Below are positions 50,501 through 61,947 of a stretch of DNA of 64,000 bases, one piece after another (the first letter of the stretch is position 1; the number at the start of each line of letters is the position of its first letter). The notes beneath the pieces are model-generated. The model had not been told where the DNA came from. It did not search any database and saw only the letters and a list, made by a program, of their open reading frames with translations. A program made the translations under genes and the position numbers. The stretch spans positions 62,001 to 126,000 of the forward strand of contig WEDG01001071.1 of assembly GCA_017591395.1 (NCBI GenBank), in the 5' to 3' direction. This DNA is from Schistocephalus solidus. Its lineage: Eukaryota; Platyhelminthes; Cestoda; Diphyllobothriidea; Diphyllobothriidae.

Positions 50501-51984
50501 GCTGACTCATTTGTTGTGCAGGCTTATCAATTTCCGTGGTTAGTACCTCGGTTATTCTAGTTTAGTTGTGAGTAGGGCCCTCCGAAAATTCCGCTCTGGT
50601 TTTCATTCGGACGTGACACACGCGTCACTCTTGGGTACCCAATTGTCTGTTACAACCGGTCTTTTTGACGATGTGTTTGTAAAAAATTCCCTCAACAACT
50701 CGCAAATTTGGTTGACTCTTGTTGACACCCACAGTGAGGTCTTGGGTCCTGCTTGTGCCATGCACTTAGAACTATGTGGAATCTCTGTGTCGGTAAATAT
50801 TTTGCATCGTCAAGACACGCGGTAATCCGGCTATGCACTTCCGTTAACGCTATCCATTTTTTGCGGGTTTTGTAACTTGCTTCTTCCGACAGTTGCACAA
50901 CGGGTCGCCGAGCTTCGCAAGCCTCCCACCGTCCCTCACACGTAGCATGAAAACTATGCCAGTTTGGTTATTTTGGGGTGAACTAACTTTACAGCGGCCT
51001 TTCTAAGCCCCTCTCCCTGCGCGGGTGAGAAATGGCGAAGTGGTGTGCGCAAAGCAACTGAAACTATTCATGATTTTTAGCGATTAGAACATTTTATTCC
51101 ACAAACTACGGAAAGTAAGGAATTCTGATAGTCGGGTTGGCTTTGCAGTCCCCGCGGAAACTTTGTCCAGGCTGTGGTAGGTTCGTCTTGACAGGCAAGA
51201 GGAAGGAAGCCCCGATGAGTTTGCCCAAGTGACAGGCTGGCAGGGCTGTTAATGCATAGGGCTAAAGAACTGACGTGAACGAGGGTGGGGGGGGGGAGTC
51301 AGTCTCCTGTCCCCTGCTTTTGCATTTCGTTATTTTCAGTGGTCCATCAGGCATAAATATTTCATTTTCTGATAAGTTTATTTGTGGGCAGGCTGCTATG
51401 ATCGTTTGCACAAGGGAGGGACTTCTGACCGACCAATCTTACCGTGAGACCTTGAGGTTGGAAACTGTTGGCCATCACAGGACGGTTGTCATTTCATGGG
51501 GAATCTGTTTCGGGTCATCTGAGATCTAGATGATGACGGCTATGTGGCCCCACACAGAATATGCGAGACAAAGACTCCTGTGATACGGGAATGATGGAAA
51601 TGGGTAATTTGTGGTTGACGCAAATAAAACTGTCTTCGGGAAGCAAATAATTAAAAGGTATGTTTAAACTTTCGCTTGTTTAACTGCACCTCTACATCGT
51701 AAAACACAAACGCGTAATTGGAAATACTGCAAGTTAGGAGTTTCGAACGGGCTGAAAAATGAAAACCAATGGCATTGGGTAGATTTTCCAGGCAACATGC
51801 TCCAAACCCGTGTTGAAAAATCCCATCGAAGACGAAAGGGTGAAGAACATATTGTTAATTTAGACTCTCATAATGGTCATGACTGAAGATATAATTGAAT
51901 TTGGCAACATTGATAGCCTGACCTCTAACCCTAAACCCAAAATAGATCGGTTGTCTCGTGATATATGTTTCCTATTCGAAAAAA
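47552..51984. other. unassigned 4.4 kb
   Basis: Mixed and AT-leaning sequence with no supported gene, tRNA or repeat shared with the rest of the window. Open frames of 60-85 codons lack motifs. Short acceptor/donor pairs, for example around 50522-50538, are too short to support exons. Confidence 0.4.
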
Positions 51985-53690
51985 ATGCTTATGTATGGTT
52001 GTAATATTGATTATCGTGCAGCCTGATCCCAAGATATTTCGGTCACATCAGGATGCCAGTCTTTGAGCGAGCTTAATTTTCGGCAGCCTGCCAACACTAC
52101 ACTGTAAAACCGGGAATATTTAATTGGTATATATGTTTCTCATTGATTTTCAATGACTTTATTAAGCTAAATACGTTTTATCAAAAAATGCACGAAAAAA
52201 TTCGTTGTTGAACTCGTTTCGTAGAAAATTACGTCTTTCACCATTTTTATTTGAAGAAAGGGTATCGACGAAAGGTTATCGACAGAATGGGTATGCATAT
52301 AGATTTATTACTAAAAAATATAACCGAAAGACCATCAAAATCTGCCGGTACTAACGGCAAGCAAGAAACAACTATTCATCAGAGTCCCATTTCAAGGGGA
52401 CGTAGCAAGTGAACTCTTACGAATTCGCCTAAGCCATGCTGTATCAAGCACCTTTCCAGCAGCTGATGCCCATGTACTGCTCTCGACTATTCCCATCCTA
52501 CATGGAGGGGGCAAGGACAAATTGACAGCCCAGACAACCTCAATGTGCACTTATTCTTTTACCTGCTCCTGTGGGGCAGAATATATTGGTCGCACGAGCC
52601 GGCGTTTGTCCAAAAGTGTATGAGAACACCTTCCAGCATGGTTAGGAAAGGGGCAGCTAAATAACACAAACAGCCCTTTTCTCGGGCATGTGGTAGACAC
52701 AGACCATCGTGTAGATGCCAAAGAGGCCTTCCAGGGTAATTTACAATGTCCCCTGAACCTATTTAAAATTCCTTGGACAGCGTCTGTTGGCTAGGGCAGA
52801 AGCGGCTGCAATCAAGCTATGCAAACCGGTCCTGTGCGCTCAAAAGAACTTTATACAGGCGCCGCAATTACCGTAGCCGAAAGCCACCAATTCAGCCGCC
52901 CACATCTAATTACCTTTCCCGGCGGCCGCCATTCCTCGGACGATGAGGAGAAACGGACCGCAATTTTGTTTCTTTCCCCTTGCTTTCCCCCTCTGACAAC
53001 CGTGCGATTTGTTCTACTTACCCGCATATTTGACTTAGTCACACAGTGATATAAATGTAAAGGCCTGACGAAAATTAATCGAAATCTAACGTATGCTCAC
53101 CAAATTGTCTTTTGAAAGTTTATAACCCTGATATTTTTTCAAAGCGTGAAATTTCCATTCCTAAATCGTCTTGGTTGTCTATTTTATTAATTTATCTTAT
53201 AAAGTGAACACCATGGTCCATTGCAAAATTTCATGAGCACATGGGAACATTTTCCTCATAGCGTATATATAGGTGTAATTTTCCTGAAACCTAATGTATA
53301 CAACATGTAGTCCGGAAACCCTGATTGAAAGTGTAACGGCAGATCAGTTTCAAGCTTATTCCGTGATTTAAAAAGTTTTTAAAACCAAAATATACCCTTT
53401 ATCTGATATTAACTTCAAGAAAGACATAGTTTACTATTTAATGCGTCGTTGTTCTCTAGAAAAAATATATGTATTTATAAGGGGATCGAAAATAAAAGAG
53501 AATACATTAATACTATTTTATAAAGTCAGTTTGCGCAGTGTATTATTCCCAAGCGTTCGGAACAAAATCTCGTTTAAAAGCGGGTGTCCTAACGTGATTG
53601 AAATTTCCTGGGATTAAGCTGTTTAATAAGTAACATTTAACGTCTGCTTTATTAATTTCTTCAAATCGAAAATATATCATAATTTCGCTT
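51985..53690. mobile_element. AT-rich inverted-repeat element, family B, copy 3, carrying a nested insertion
   Basis: The left end (CAGCCTGATCCCAAGATATT, then AGGATGCCAGTCTTT) matches the reverse complement of the right end (CAGCTTAATCCCAGGAAATT, then AGGACACCCGCTTTT). Inverted termini are about 80 bp. The element is about 1.7 kb against 0.75-0.86 kb for the other copies. The excess is explained by a PLE fragment lying between about 52.2 and 53.1 kb. The ACACCATGGTCCA block lies about 850 bp further from the left end than in the 40.1-kb copy. Confidence 0.78.
52384..52860 (+). pseudogene. PLE linker and GIY-YIG nuclease fragment P5
   Basis: An open frame of about 79 codons reads VPFQGDVASELLRIRL, then SMCTYSFTCSCGAEYIGRTS, and stops at a TGA (52621). 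It continues in the same frame beyond the stop as EHLPAWLGKGQLNN and TDHRVDAKEAF. The TYSFTCSCGAEYIGRTSRRL stretch is the GIY-YIG core (GIY position occupied by TYS, then YIGRT). The linker resembles that of P2, so this is the same or a sister lineage. The RT part is absent. Confidence 0.82.
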
Positions 53691-53862
53691 AACGGTTCAT
53701 GAGATTGTATGTCTATATCCGAAATCTGACCTCAAATTCTAAGCCGAACGGTTACCCTAATGGCAGCACTTAAGGGAGGTGGGAGGGAGGAATAAACGAA
53801 GGGTGAGGTAAACTTAAGTCCATCCAACTGATACACGTAGGTATTTTTTAGAAATAAAGGTA

Positions 53863-54185
53863 GGGATGTCTTGTATTGCCACCTAAACAGGACAGGGGAA
53901 TAGGAACCGCGCACGATACATGTGGTTTTGAAATTATGTTTGGGATTGAGGAGAGTGGTAGGGTAAATTTTAAGTTTAGGCTTAAGCTTCAGGTTAAGGT
54001 CAGACTTGGGTTGAGAGTCTTCATTATACTAAGGTGACGGTTTAGTTTTATATTAGGGTTAGTATTAGCGTTAAGACACAGGGAATAGTTACCCTCCCTG
54101 AAAGTTACCTTAAGGCCATTTATTTTAAGTAAGTGGGGCGGTTAATATTCCTGTGTCCTGTTTAGGTGGCCATACAAGGCATCCC
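53863..54185. mobile_element. MITE family A, copy 2
   Basis: The left end (GGATGTCTTGTATTGCCACC) and the reverse complement of the right end (GGATGCCTTGTATGGCCACC) are nearly identical over the first 30 bases and stay alignable for about 45 bp. The core holds degenerate TTAGGG words. This copy is shorter than the other two (about 320 bp) and has the best-preserved termini. Confidence 0.85.
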
Positions 54186-54788
54186 CACCGAAGTAAAGAC
54201 TAGGTGGCGTCATAAACTCGATCGTTTCCAAATTATAAGGTAGCGAAAAATAAACTCACGAGCCTTTATATATTGGTACTCCTCTACCAGGAGCCTTTAC
54301 GGATACTAACCCAAGCGCGCGATTTTAGCAGAAATTCAGAACGGCCAATGGTGTTTGGGAATGCAGCCAGTAGAGCAATGTCGGTGGTAGCAAAATGCAC
54401 GATAATAGTGTGACAAAATAGGCTGCTCGCAAAAGGGCGAAGGCCGGAAGTTAATGCGGAACTGAAATATGGATCATATACAGTATCCGGTGAAGCACAC
54501 AATCGACGGTCTTCTACGCAAAAGAGGGATCTGCCCTTCTTCTTCTTCTTCTTCTTCTTCTTCTTCTTCTTCCTCCGACTATTATCTTTCTTCTTTATTG
54601 ACCCTGTCCTGCAGATGAGTAGTATAAGTAACAAGTAACAGGTCAAGGCTCTAAAAACCCTATTAAATATCATTACTCGCTACTCCTGATATAGATCACT
54701 TTGATGACGCTAGATTCGACTTCAGATGACCCCGTTTCCTCTCCAATGTTAGTCTATTCTCAATTTCCTTTCACACCTATATTTTTCG
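54186..54788. other. unassigned, with a (TTC)n tract at 54537-54573
   Basis: The TTC tract accounts for a poly-Lys frame on the minus strand. No other feature is supported. Confidence 0.5.
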
Positions 54789-55217
<429 letters not shown>

Positions 55218-55676
55218 TCAAATCGATATCCCTTTCTGAATCTGGGGACAGGGATTCCCTGCCCTGCGCACACTAATCCTGCCTAAACTGCCTTGCAATA
55301 GGGTGTCCGCTGAGGCGGTCAATGGGATGAAGGGATGCACAAACATTTGTTCTTCTTCCATTCGCTCCTCATCACCTGCGGTTGTTGGCCCAGTTCCACG
55401 CCAACCATCACTTGACTCACGGAGGAATTCAAGGTGGTAATCTGGCTGACCGTGCTTCTGGCCAACCTGCGGGCAGCTGGCAGAAATTCTCAGTCCGACC
55501 GTCGGGGAGGGGAGGGCAGCGGATCTGGCGTGTATGACAGTACAGGTAAAAACAACTCCTCTCTCGTGGTCGTGCCAGTGTCCAGTAGATATTACGACTG
55601 CTAGTGGATTCTGGGGTTTGACGGGTAAGGCTGTCCTGTGAATATCTGTACCACTGTCAGTCATAGACGGAAACAG

Positions 55677-55713
<37 letters not shown>

Positions 55714-56599
55714 TGACTGTGCTCTGTCCCTTTGACTACTCTTTATCCTATAGTAAAACGTTCGCATGGTGTCAAAGTGCTGTTATGCATTTGAGCTGGT
55801 GAATAGGCACTGGATGCTTCCATTTTGTGATAATCACACTTTCCAGTTAGCATTTTTGAAACTACCGCGATGCAGGACGCGGGGATAATACCGATTCCCT
55901 GATCGCGTAGCTGCGCAGTTAACGTGAGACCCCATTTTCTCCAAACGCGCAGTCAGTGAACGGCGTCCGTAAGTAGCACGAATAAGCTAAATATAAAATA
56001 CAGTCTGCAGTTGGCGGTAGTTAGTAATGGCAGAAAAGTGTTCATGGGTAAATGGGAAAGAACAGTTAGCACCAAAATTTCAAATACTCGGCCATCTGCA
56101 GTTGCCTCTCCATCATCGGACGTACTTCTCCACTACCAATTTTATTTTATCTGAAGGCGTCAACACCCAAAATCCGACGGCCTCCTGTTATGATTTCTGT
56201 GTTTTAAAAGTGCTGACTCATAAGGCGAAGACAGTGGGGCTGAACAAAAGAGCACGGGATTCAGTGAATGCCGCGAGCAAGCAGAGTCCAGTTGGCCCCT
56301 CAGGGACCAAGCCAATAAAATAATACCAGTGAGTTGCAATGGAAGATGCCTCGGAGGGTCTGTAGTTCATGCATACGTGAGATTGTCAGGAGGCGTTCGA
56401 AATTATCACCATCCTCATCACCACCACCACCATCACAAACTAGACGTTATAGGATATATAGTGGAACTTTCGAAATCATGCAAGTCGTGGTAGCCCCGTG
56501 AACAGTGTATGCGGAATGACTATCAAAAGGCGCTTCTAAGCTGATGTCCACGCGTTTTGTCCCGGAGAACCCAAACAGCAGCACCATTAGGCACGCTCG
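55218..56599. other. unassigned, with a 148-codon minus frame and a (GA)n tract
   Basis: The minus-strand frame 55218-55664 reads MTDSGTDIHRTALPVK and includes an acidic stretch (GDEERMEEEQMF). Composition is protein-like but no domain is recognised and the frame runs into the microsatellite border. (GA)n lies at 55677-55709. A 98-codon plus frame at 56027-56323 also lacks motifs. Confidence 0.35.
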
Positions 56600-57030
56600 G
56601 TCATACATTAAGGACGTTTCAAAAGCTGCTAAATGCCTTGTTGTGGGGCTACCGTGCGCAGTAAGGTCATGAAAAGCAACGACCGAATAAATCCAAGGGA
56701 GAAATCTGGGGTAGTATATCGCACCCCGTGCCTAAACTGTCCTTTTAATTACACAGATCAGGCGGAACGCAGGCTCGGAGCGAGCATAGATGAACATAGG
56801 CGACGGGGCGATGAAGTATCGCCAGTAACCGCCCACATCTATGAAATGGACCATGAGTTCAGCTTCACATCCGTCAAGATAATCACCCATGCCAGAAGCA
56901 AGAGGAGCTGACAATTGACTGAAGCCTGGTCCTCGGATTGGAACGTATACGATCGATACATGAATGTGGCGCGGGTTTACAGAGCCCTGCATAGTCATCT
57001 CCAGGCTTGCTTCGTCAACCATTGATTCGA
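56600..57030 (+). pseudogene. PLE GIY-YIG nuclease fragment P6
   Basis: The open frame 56633-56911 holds NPREKSGVVYRTPCLNCPFN, then YTDQAERRLGASIDEH, the two halves of the GIY-YIG core with the usual YxGxT changed to YTDQA. After SFTSVKIITHARSKR a TGA interrupts, and the same frame continues with TEAWSSDWN and YRALHSHLQAC. No RT is present. The sequence is closest in style to lineage P8 (CxxC after YR) but clearly diverged. Confidence 0.82.
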
Positions 57031-57035
57031 TTGTA

Positions 57036-58599
57036 CCCCCAATAGCCGCCTCTTGTTAGGTTAATGTGGCTATCTATGAAGATGGACTCATACGCGAGTT
57101 GTGTTCCAGTGCTTGACTAGCCATCTTTTTTACTCACATAGACACCTGGAACTGCATTTTAAGAATTCATAGAGGACAGTTGTTACTTGAACCACCTGTT
57201 ACTGGGGTCAGCCATTTATTGAGTTCACATGCTAAAGAACAGAAGCAGAGCCTATGGATTACAGATAACTGACTACGCCCATTAGGGTTACCTATCTGTT
57301 GACCTTGACAGGTAATTCGCTCAAGTTAGAATTCAGAGAGGCAACTTTGAGAGGACAATCTGCATGGTAGGCTGGCATTGACATCATCCGTTAATCAGAA
57401 ATCCACCCAAGTAATTTGGATGAAGTTGTTTACCAACAAAGTGCTAATTTATAATGCTAGCTAGACTTAAATCTCCACCCACTTAACGTCCTTGAGGAAG
57501 TCCTGACTGTATCCGAATTCGTCTGCTTAATCGTGTGAAATGTCCGATGCTTGTATCCCCAACGTCCAAATGTGTAAGTGAACGTGAAAACGGAGACCAA
57601 CTCGAGTGTCCTTTTAAGTAGCGGATGCGCTTAATGCTTGTGATCCTCAGAATCAAGGAATTTCTGCATAAAGCTAGACTAGACGAGGAAAGCACTAGGC
57701 ATGAAACTGCACCAGATAATGAGATTGGACTTCGACATTTTTGTATTCTGGAGGCATTTTAGGTGTTTACACTAAGTTCCTTCCGTTTACAGGAAAAGTT
57801 AATAGGATACGAGGAGCACTTTATTCGGTACACAGAGTCAATTGCCGTGAGGTGGGTGTTTGATTGTGTGGCGGGACAAATCGTCCGTTTTGGAGCTTGT
57901 CAGCCGTGGTCTGGTGCACGAGGGAGTGACTGTGTGAGTGTGGGGCATGTGATTGGTCGGGCCAAGAGCTGAGTCTGGAGTGCGTAAGTGCGAGGGCCCC
58001 TGGGAGACAAAGGAGGCCGATAGACGTGCGTAAGGTAGCCCCAGTTGAGGATACCATCTTGATTAAGCTCAGGTCAAGCCTGTGGTCTGGTCATGCGTTG
58101 GCGGGGTAAAGGGACGCCAACGAAGGAGACACTGGACCGGCTGCTACAGCCGTGCTGGTGTGATTACTAGATGGACTCCTATATCCTCTGCCAAAGTTGC
58201 TTTATTTTATAATACTGAAGAATAATAAAGTTCAATCCCAGGGGTGGGGAAGTATCTGCATTTTTGTGAGGTTTCGGACCTGAGTTTGTATACATCATTA
58301 GGAAATAGAAAAATTTACCAGGTTCACAAACGCCATGGACCTGTCGTTAGACTTGGCGCCGGCGGTGGTGGCTGCGTAGCGAGTAGTATGCTGGTGGGCT
58401 CTAGCTGGCAGATAAATTTATCAGCATTCGTATGCTAGAACTCCCGTAACGCACTGATCGTTTGTTAGCGCTCCGAGAATGATCTGTCACCGAAGTAGAA
58501 GTTATTGTTTTTGTTCATCATTCGGCAAGCGATGGACTCAGTATGAAAGGCAGCACATACATGTACATATAAATACACACATGTTCAGTTCAGTTTAAT
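57036..58599. other. unassigned, containing one exon candidate
   Basis: No repeat is recognised. An AATAATAAAG string near 58221-58230 could serve as a polyadenylation signal, but no gene end can be tied to it. Confidence 0.35.
57793..57851 (+). CDS. candidate internal coding exon
   Basis: 59 bp lie between a good acceptor (AAGTTCCTTCCGTTTACAG) and a consensus-like donor (GAG/GTGGGT). The open frame reads EKLIGYEEHFIRYTESIAV, a mixed polar/aromatic sequence typical of a folded protein; a frame with such residues is unusual for intron DNA here. The protein family is not recognised. No partner exon was found nearby. Confidence 0.38.
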
Positions 58600-58958
58600 T
58601 AAGGGAAATATAGGCGAAGCCTTTGAGCTCCCTATTGATGTGTATGGCCTTCCAAAGGTACAAAAAGCAGCAGCACTACTGAGAATTATAATACCACTCA
58701 TTGTATTGCCTACGTAGTTATACAGGTACCTGAAGCATCTAACTGATGCATCTTAATATAGCGTTAAAAATTCTCCGGCCTTCCTTCAGGAGATCCAAGG
58801 CGTCAACGTAAGTCCTGATGAATGCATGCTATCGTTTGCTATAGTCGCCCTATTTTCCACAATACCGCATGACCTGGCAATTGAGAGTCGAGCTCGATGC
58901 CTACAAGACAATCCTGTTGATATTCCATTGCAATACGTTATAGATGTGCTTAAACTCA
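58600..58958 (+). pseudogene. PLE RT fragment P7a, plus orientation
   Basis: Matches P8 at about 60500-60800: YGLPKVQKAAALLRIII, then LYRYLKHLTD, then LFSTIPHDLAIESRA and QDNPVDIPLQYVIDVLKL. A short deletion removes part of the segment after the YGLPK motif relative to P8. The match ends abruptly at about 58958, where the sequence switches to the opposite strand of the same RT. Confidence 0.85.
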
Positions 58959-59347
58959 TGTCTAGAAACGGGAGGATATTTCTCGATGCCTCTTCACGAG
59001 TAAATTGGATAGCTGAGAAAACATTAGTCGGCTTCTGATGCAGCTGCTCAACCTCACAGGTTTCCATGATAACAGAGGTATCATCTACATATCAGAGCCA
59101 CAATTTTGGATTGAAAGTTCGCATTACATCCTCCTCTAATTGCTGTCATACGAGTTCCGCGAGGAGACCCGATATAGGCGAGCCCATTGGAGTGCCCTTA
59201 ACCTGTTGATAATATTTCCCATCGAATTGACAATAGTTCTTCAGACAGAGTTTAAGCATATCTGTTACGTGTTGCAATGTCGTATCGACAGGATTGTCTT
59301 GTAGGCGCGGAGTTACACTCTCAACTGCCAGGTCATGCGGTATTGAG
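58959..59347 (-). pseudogene. PLE RT fragment P7b, inverted
   Basis: On the minus strand it encodes PHDLAVESVTPRLQDNPVDT, LKLCLKNYCQFDGKYYQQVK, GTPMGSPISGLLAELV and, past a frame change, a YVDD motif preceded by an in-frame TGA (59092-59094), then FSAIQFTREEASRNILPFLD. It overlaps in content with P7a and lies head to head with it. It keeps the GTPMGSPISGL motif in better condition than either RT unit of P8. Confidence 0.85.
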
Positions 59348-59560
59348 GCTTTAACACCTTCCCTCACTCCCGACATTTATCGTTACACGTTTCTCGACTC
59401 CCCTCCAGCGCATGTCTGCCTGTCTGCCCCCCACCAATCACTCTATTGTGATAATCAATTCTCACTTTTCATTTCGTCTGACGATGGGCCGGTGTAACCT
59501 GCTTGAAAATTCACGAGTAAAACTCGATTTTTCGACGAACCTTCTTTCTTCATTATTATC
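59348..59560 (+). repeat. PLE terminal repeat (pLTR), left/shared copy
   Basis: Direct repeat of the sequence at 62541-62755. Shared blocks include CCCTCACTCCCGACATTTAT, TTTTCATTTCGTCTGACGA and CGACGAACCTTCTTTCTTCA. It lies between the rearranged copy P7 and the body of P8, so it serves both, as in tandem PLE arrays. Confidence 0.85.
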
Positions 59561-59565
59561 TCGAA

Positions 59566-60440
59566 ATGCATACTACCTCAGTTATGCAACATATTTTTGG
59601 GCGTCAAGCGCATATTCTAACCATACGTTGGGAGAAATTCGCACAGAAACAGGTGGCAACTTTCGAGCAGCTAACGTTTCTCCACCGCCGTCGGGATCAT
59701 GGCACCCTACCTCAGTCTCTTCGCTTCAAGCCTAGACTGCCGAATGATACTGGAAATCTACTTGCTCGGAAGTATGGATTTCAGGTCCTGGGACCCATTA
59801 TATCAGATGTCCCTCATCGTCTTGATAGATTCGAAGCAACAATATCCTACCTTAGAAGCCGGTGCTTTTCCTAACTAACCGAAGGTGTACTTGGTGATGT
59901 GCAACAACGAATAAATACCACTACCACAGACGCCAGGCTAAAGAACTTCAGATGAAGCTAAAAACCCTTCTCCGTTCTACCATCGAGGACAACATGTCTA
60001 TGAGAGTCGTTAACCTCTCGAAAAGGAGTCTCACACCTGCTGAAATTAACCTACTATCTAAAGGAACAAAATTCAGCCATACCGATGCCGCACCTACAAC
60101 CTTCCTCGATAGCCTCGAATCTCTCCTACTGACCTCTGCTGTCCCTGAAGACACGCGCGCAGACATACGCAGCTTTGCCACGGGCCTCCTTCGGCAAAGG
60201 AAACACCGCCAAGTGTTATCGATCGACGAAGAAAAAGGGTTACGGTCTCTGAAGACTGATGACAGCATACTTATTGTGCCGGCTGACAAAGGTGGCGCGA
60301 CTGTCATTATGGAAAATGTTGATAACATCAACAAAGCTAATCGAATCTTCAACGACCAAGACGCCTACAAATCACTCGCTGCAGACCCAACAAAAAAGCA
60401 GGCCGGAGCCCTGAAGAAGAAAGTGAATGAGCTCACCTGA
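59566..60440 (+). pseudogene. P8 N-terminal coding region
   Basis: A first frame (59566-59874) ends ATISYLRSRCFS with a stop. The next frame (59952-60440) carries NLSKRSLTPAE (residues 21-31), LSKGTKF, then SILIVPADKGGATVIM (residues 105-120) and DPTKKQAGALKKKVNELT, after which a TGA interrupts. The PADKG block is the conserved segment preceding the RT fingers in PLEs. At least one frameshift and one stop separate it from the RT. Confidence 0.85.
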
Positions 60441-60473
60441 CTGAAGCTCATAAGTCCTGCTGATTCCAAATTT

Positions 60474-60960
60474 ATGATTCTCAGTGACCCCCGTATCGCA
60501 CATGCGTATGGCCTTCCAAAAGTGCGCAAAGCCGAAGCACCACTGAGAATCATAGTACTACTCATTGGATCGCTCACGTACAACCTTGCCAAATGGTTAT
60601 ACAGGTACCTGAAGCATCTGACTGATGGATTGCAATATAGCGTCAAGTATTCCCAGGCCTTCCTTCTGCATGCTATCATTCGATGAAGTTGCCTTATTTT
60701 CCTCAATACAGCATGACCTGGCAATTGAGAGTGAAGCTCTACACCTACAAGACAATCCTGTCGATATGCCATTGCAACACGTTCTAGATGTGCTTAAACT
60801 CTGTCTAAAGAACTATTGTCAATTCGATGGGAAATATTATCAACAGTTTAAGGGCACTCCAATGGGATCGCTGATATCGGGTCTCCTCGCGGAACTCGTA
60901 TTACAGCAATTAGAGGAGGATGTAATGCGAACTTTCAATCCAAAATTGTGGCTCTGATAT
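60474..60960 (+). pseudogene. P8 RT, N-terminal part and first palm unit start
   Basis: Contains AYGLPKVRKAEAPLRIIV, NLAKWLYRYLKHLTDG, then a frame change to SFDEVALFSSIQHDLAIE, QFDGKYYQQFKGTPMGSLIS and ELVLQQLEEDVMRTF. The frame ends KLWL, stop (TGA at 60955-60957), directly before the catalytic YVDD. Confidence 0.87.
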
Positions 60961-61856
60961 GTAGATGACACCTTTGTTATCATGGAAACCTGTGAGGTTC
61001 AGCAGCTGCATCAGAAGCCGAATAATATTTTCTCAGCTATCCAATTTACTCGCGAAGAGACAACGAGAAATATTCTCACGTTTCTAGACGTGAGTATTCG
61101 AAAACTGGAGAATAGTGACCTGACGACAAGCGTGCACCGCAAAGGCTCAAATGCTGACATCATACTTAACTATGACAACAACCATCCAGCGAACCAAAAA
61201 ATGAGTTGCGTCAGAACGCTTTTTCACCGGGCTTTTCGCTACTGTAGCAGTGACAACCTTCTTAAGAAGGAACTTGCAGTCACCCTATGTTCCTCAATAC
61301 CGCATGACCTGGCAATTGAGAGTGTAGCTGGACGCCTACAAGACAATCATGTCGATATTCCATTGCAACACGTTCTAGATATGCTTAAACTCTGTCTGAA
61401 GAACTATTTTCAATTCGATAGAAAATATTCTCAACCGGTTAAGGGCACTCCAATGGGCTCGCTGAAATCGGGTCTCCTCGTGGAACTCGTATTACAACAA
61501 TAAGGGGAGGATGTAATGCGAACTTTCAAGCCAAAACTGTGGCTCCGATATGAAGATGATACCTTTGCTATCATGAAAACCTGCGAGGTTGAACAGCTGC
61601 ATAACATTTTCCCAGCTATCCAATTTACCCGCGAAGAGGCAACGGGAAATATCCTCCCGTTTCTAGACGTGAGTATTCGAAAACTGGAGAATGGTGACCT
61701 GATGACGAGTGTGCACTGCAAAGGCCCAAATGATGACATCATACTTTCCTATGAAATCAACCATCCAGCGAACCACAAAAGGAGTTGCGTCCGAACCCCT
61801 TTTCAACGGACTTTTTGCTACTGTAGCACTGACGACCTTCTTAAGAAGGAACTTGC
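60701..61856 (+). repeat. tandem duplication of the P8 RT palm/thumb (two units of about 570 bp)
   Basis: Unit A (60701-61277) and unit B (61292-61856) both run from the CCTCAATAC block through GTPMGS, YxDD and the FLDVSIRKLEN segment to CTTAAGAAGGAACTTGC. They are joined by a 14-bp spacer. Unit A has a TGA directly before YVDD. Unit B has YEDD in place of YVDD, a GSLKSGL change in the GSPISGL motif, and a TAA after LVLQQ. Unit B also lacks a few codons after EQLH. Confidence 0.93.
60982..61503 (+). pseudogene. P8 RT thumb of unit A fused to the palm start of unit B
   Basis: One 173-codon open frame runs through the duplication junction: IQFTREETTRNILTFLDVSI and YCSSDNLLKKELAVTL from unit A, then SSIPHDLAIESVAGRL and FQFDRKYSQPVKGTPMGSLK from unit B. 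The frame is kept across the spacer, then ends at the TAA after LVLQQ. This order (thumb before palm) does not exist in a normal RT. Confidence 0.88.
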
Positions 61857-61947
61857 TTACTTGTGTCGCTTATTCCGACTCAATAGATGCCCGGTCAGCT
61901 TTTTGAAAAACTGTCTCAGACGCCAGAGACAACCAGAAAGTGTCTAG
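61516..61947 (+). pseudogene. P8 RT unit B catalytic region and thumb
   Basis: The frame reads MRTFKPKLWLRYEDDTFAIM, IQFTREEATGNILPFLDVSI, then YCSTDDLLKKELAYLCRLFR and NCLRRQRQPESV. The catalytic motif is YEDD, a Val-to-Glu change next to the metal-binding aspartates. It continues toward the nuclease with a frame change near 61940. Confidence 0.88.

Noticed and set aside
59948..60352. 134-codon minus-strand open frame
   Set aside because: Antisense shadow of the P8 N-terminal region, which carries the conserved PADKG block on the plus strand.
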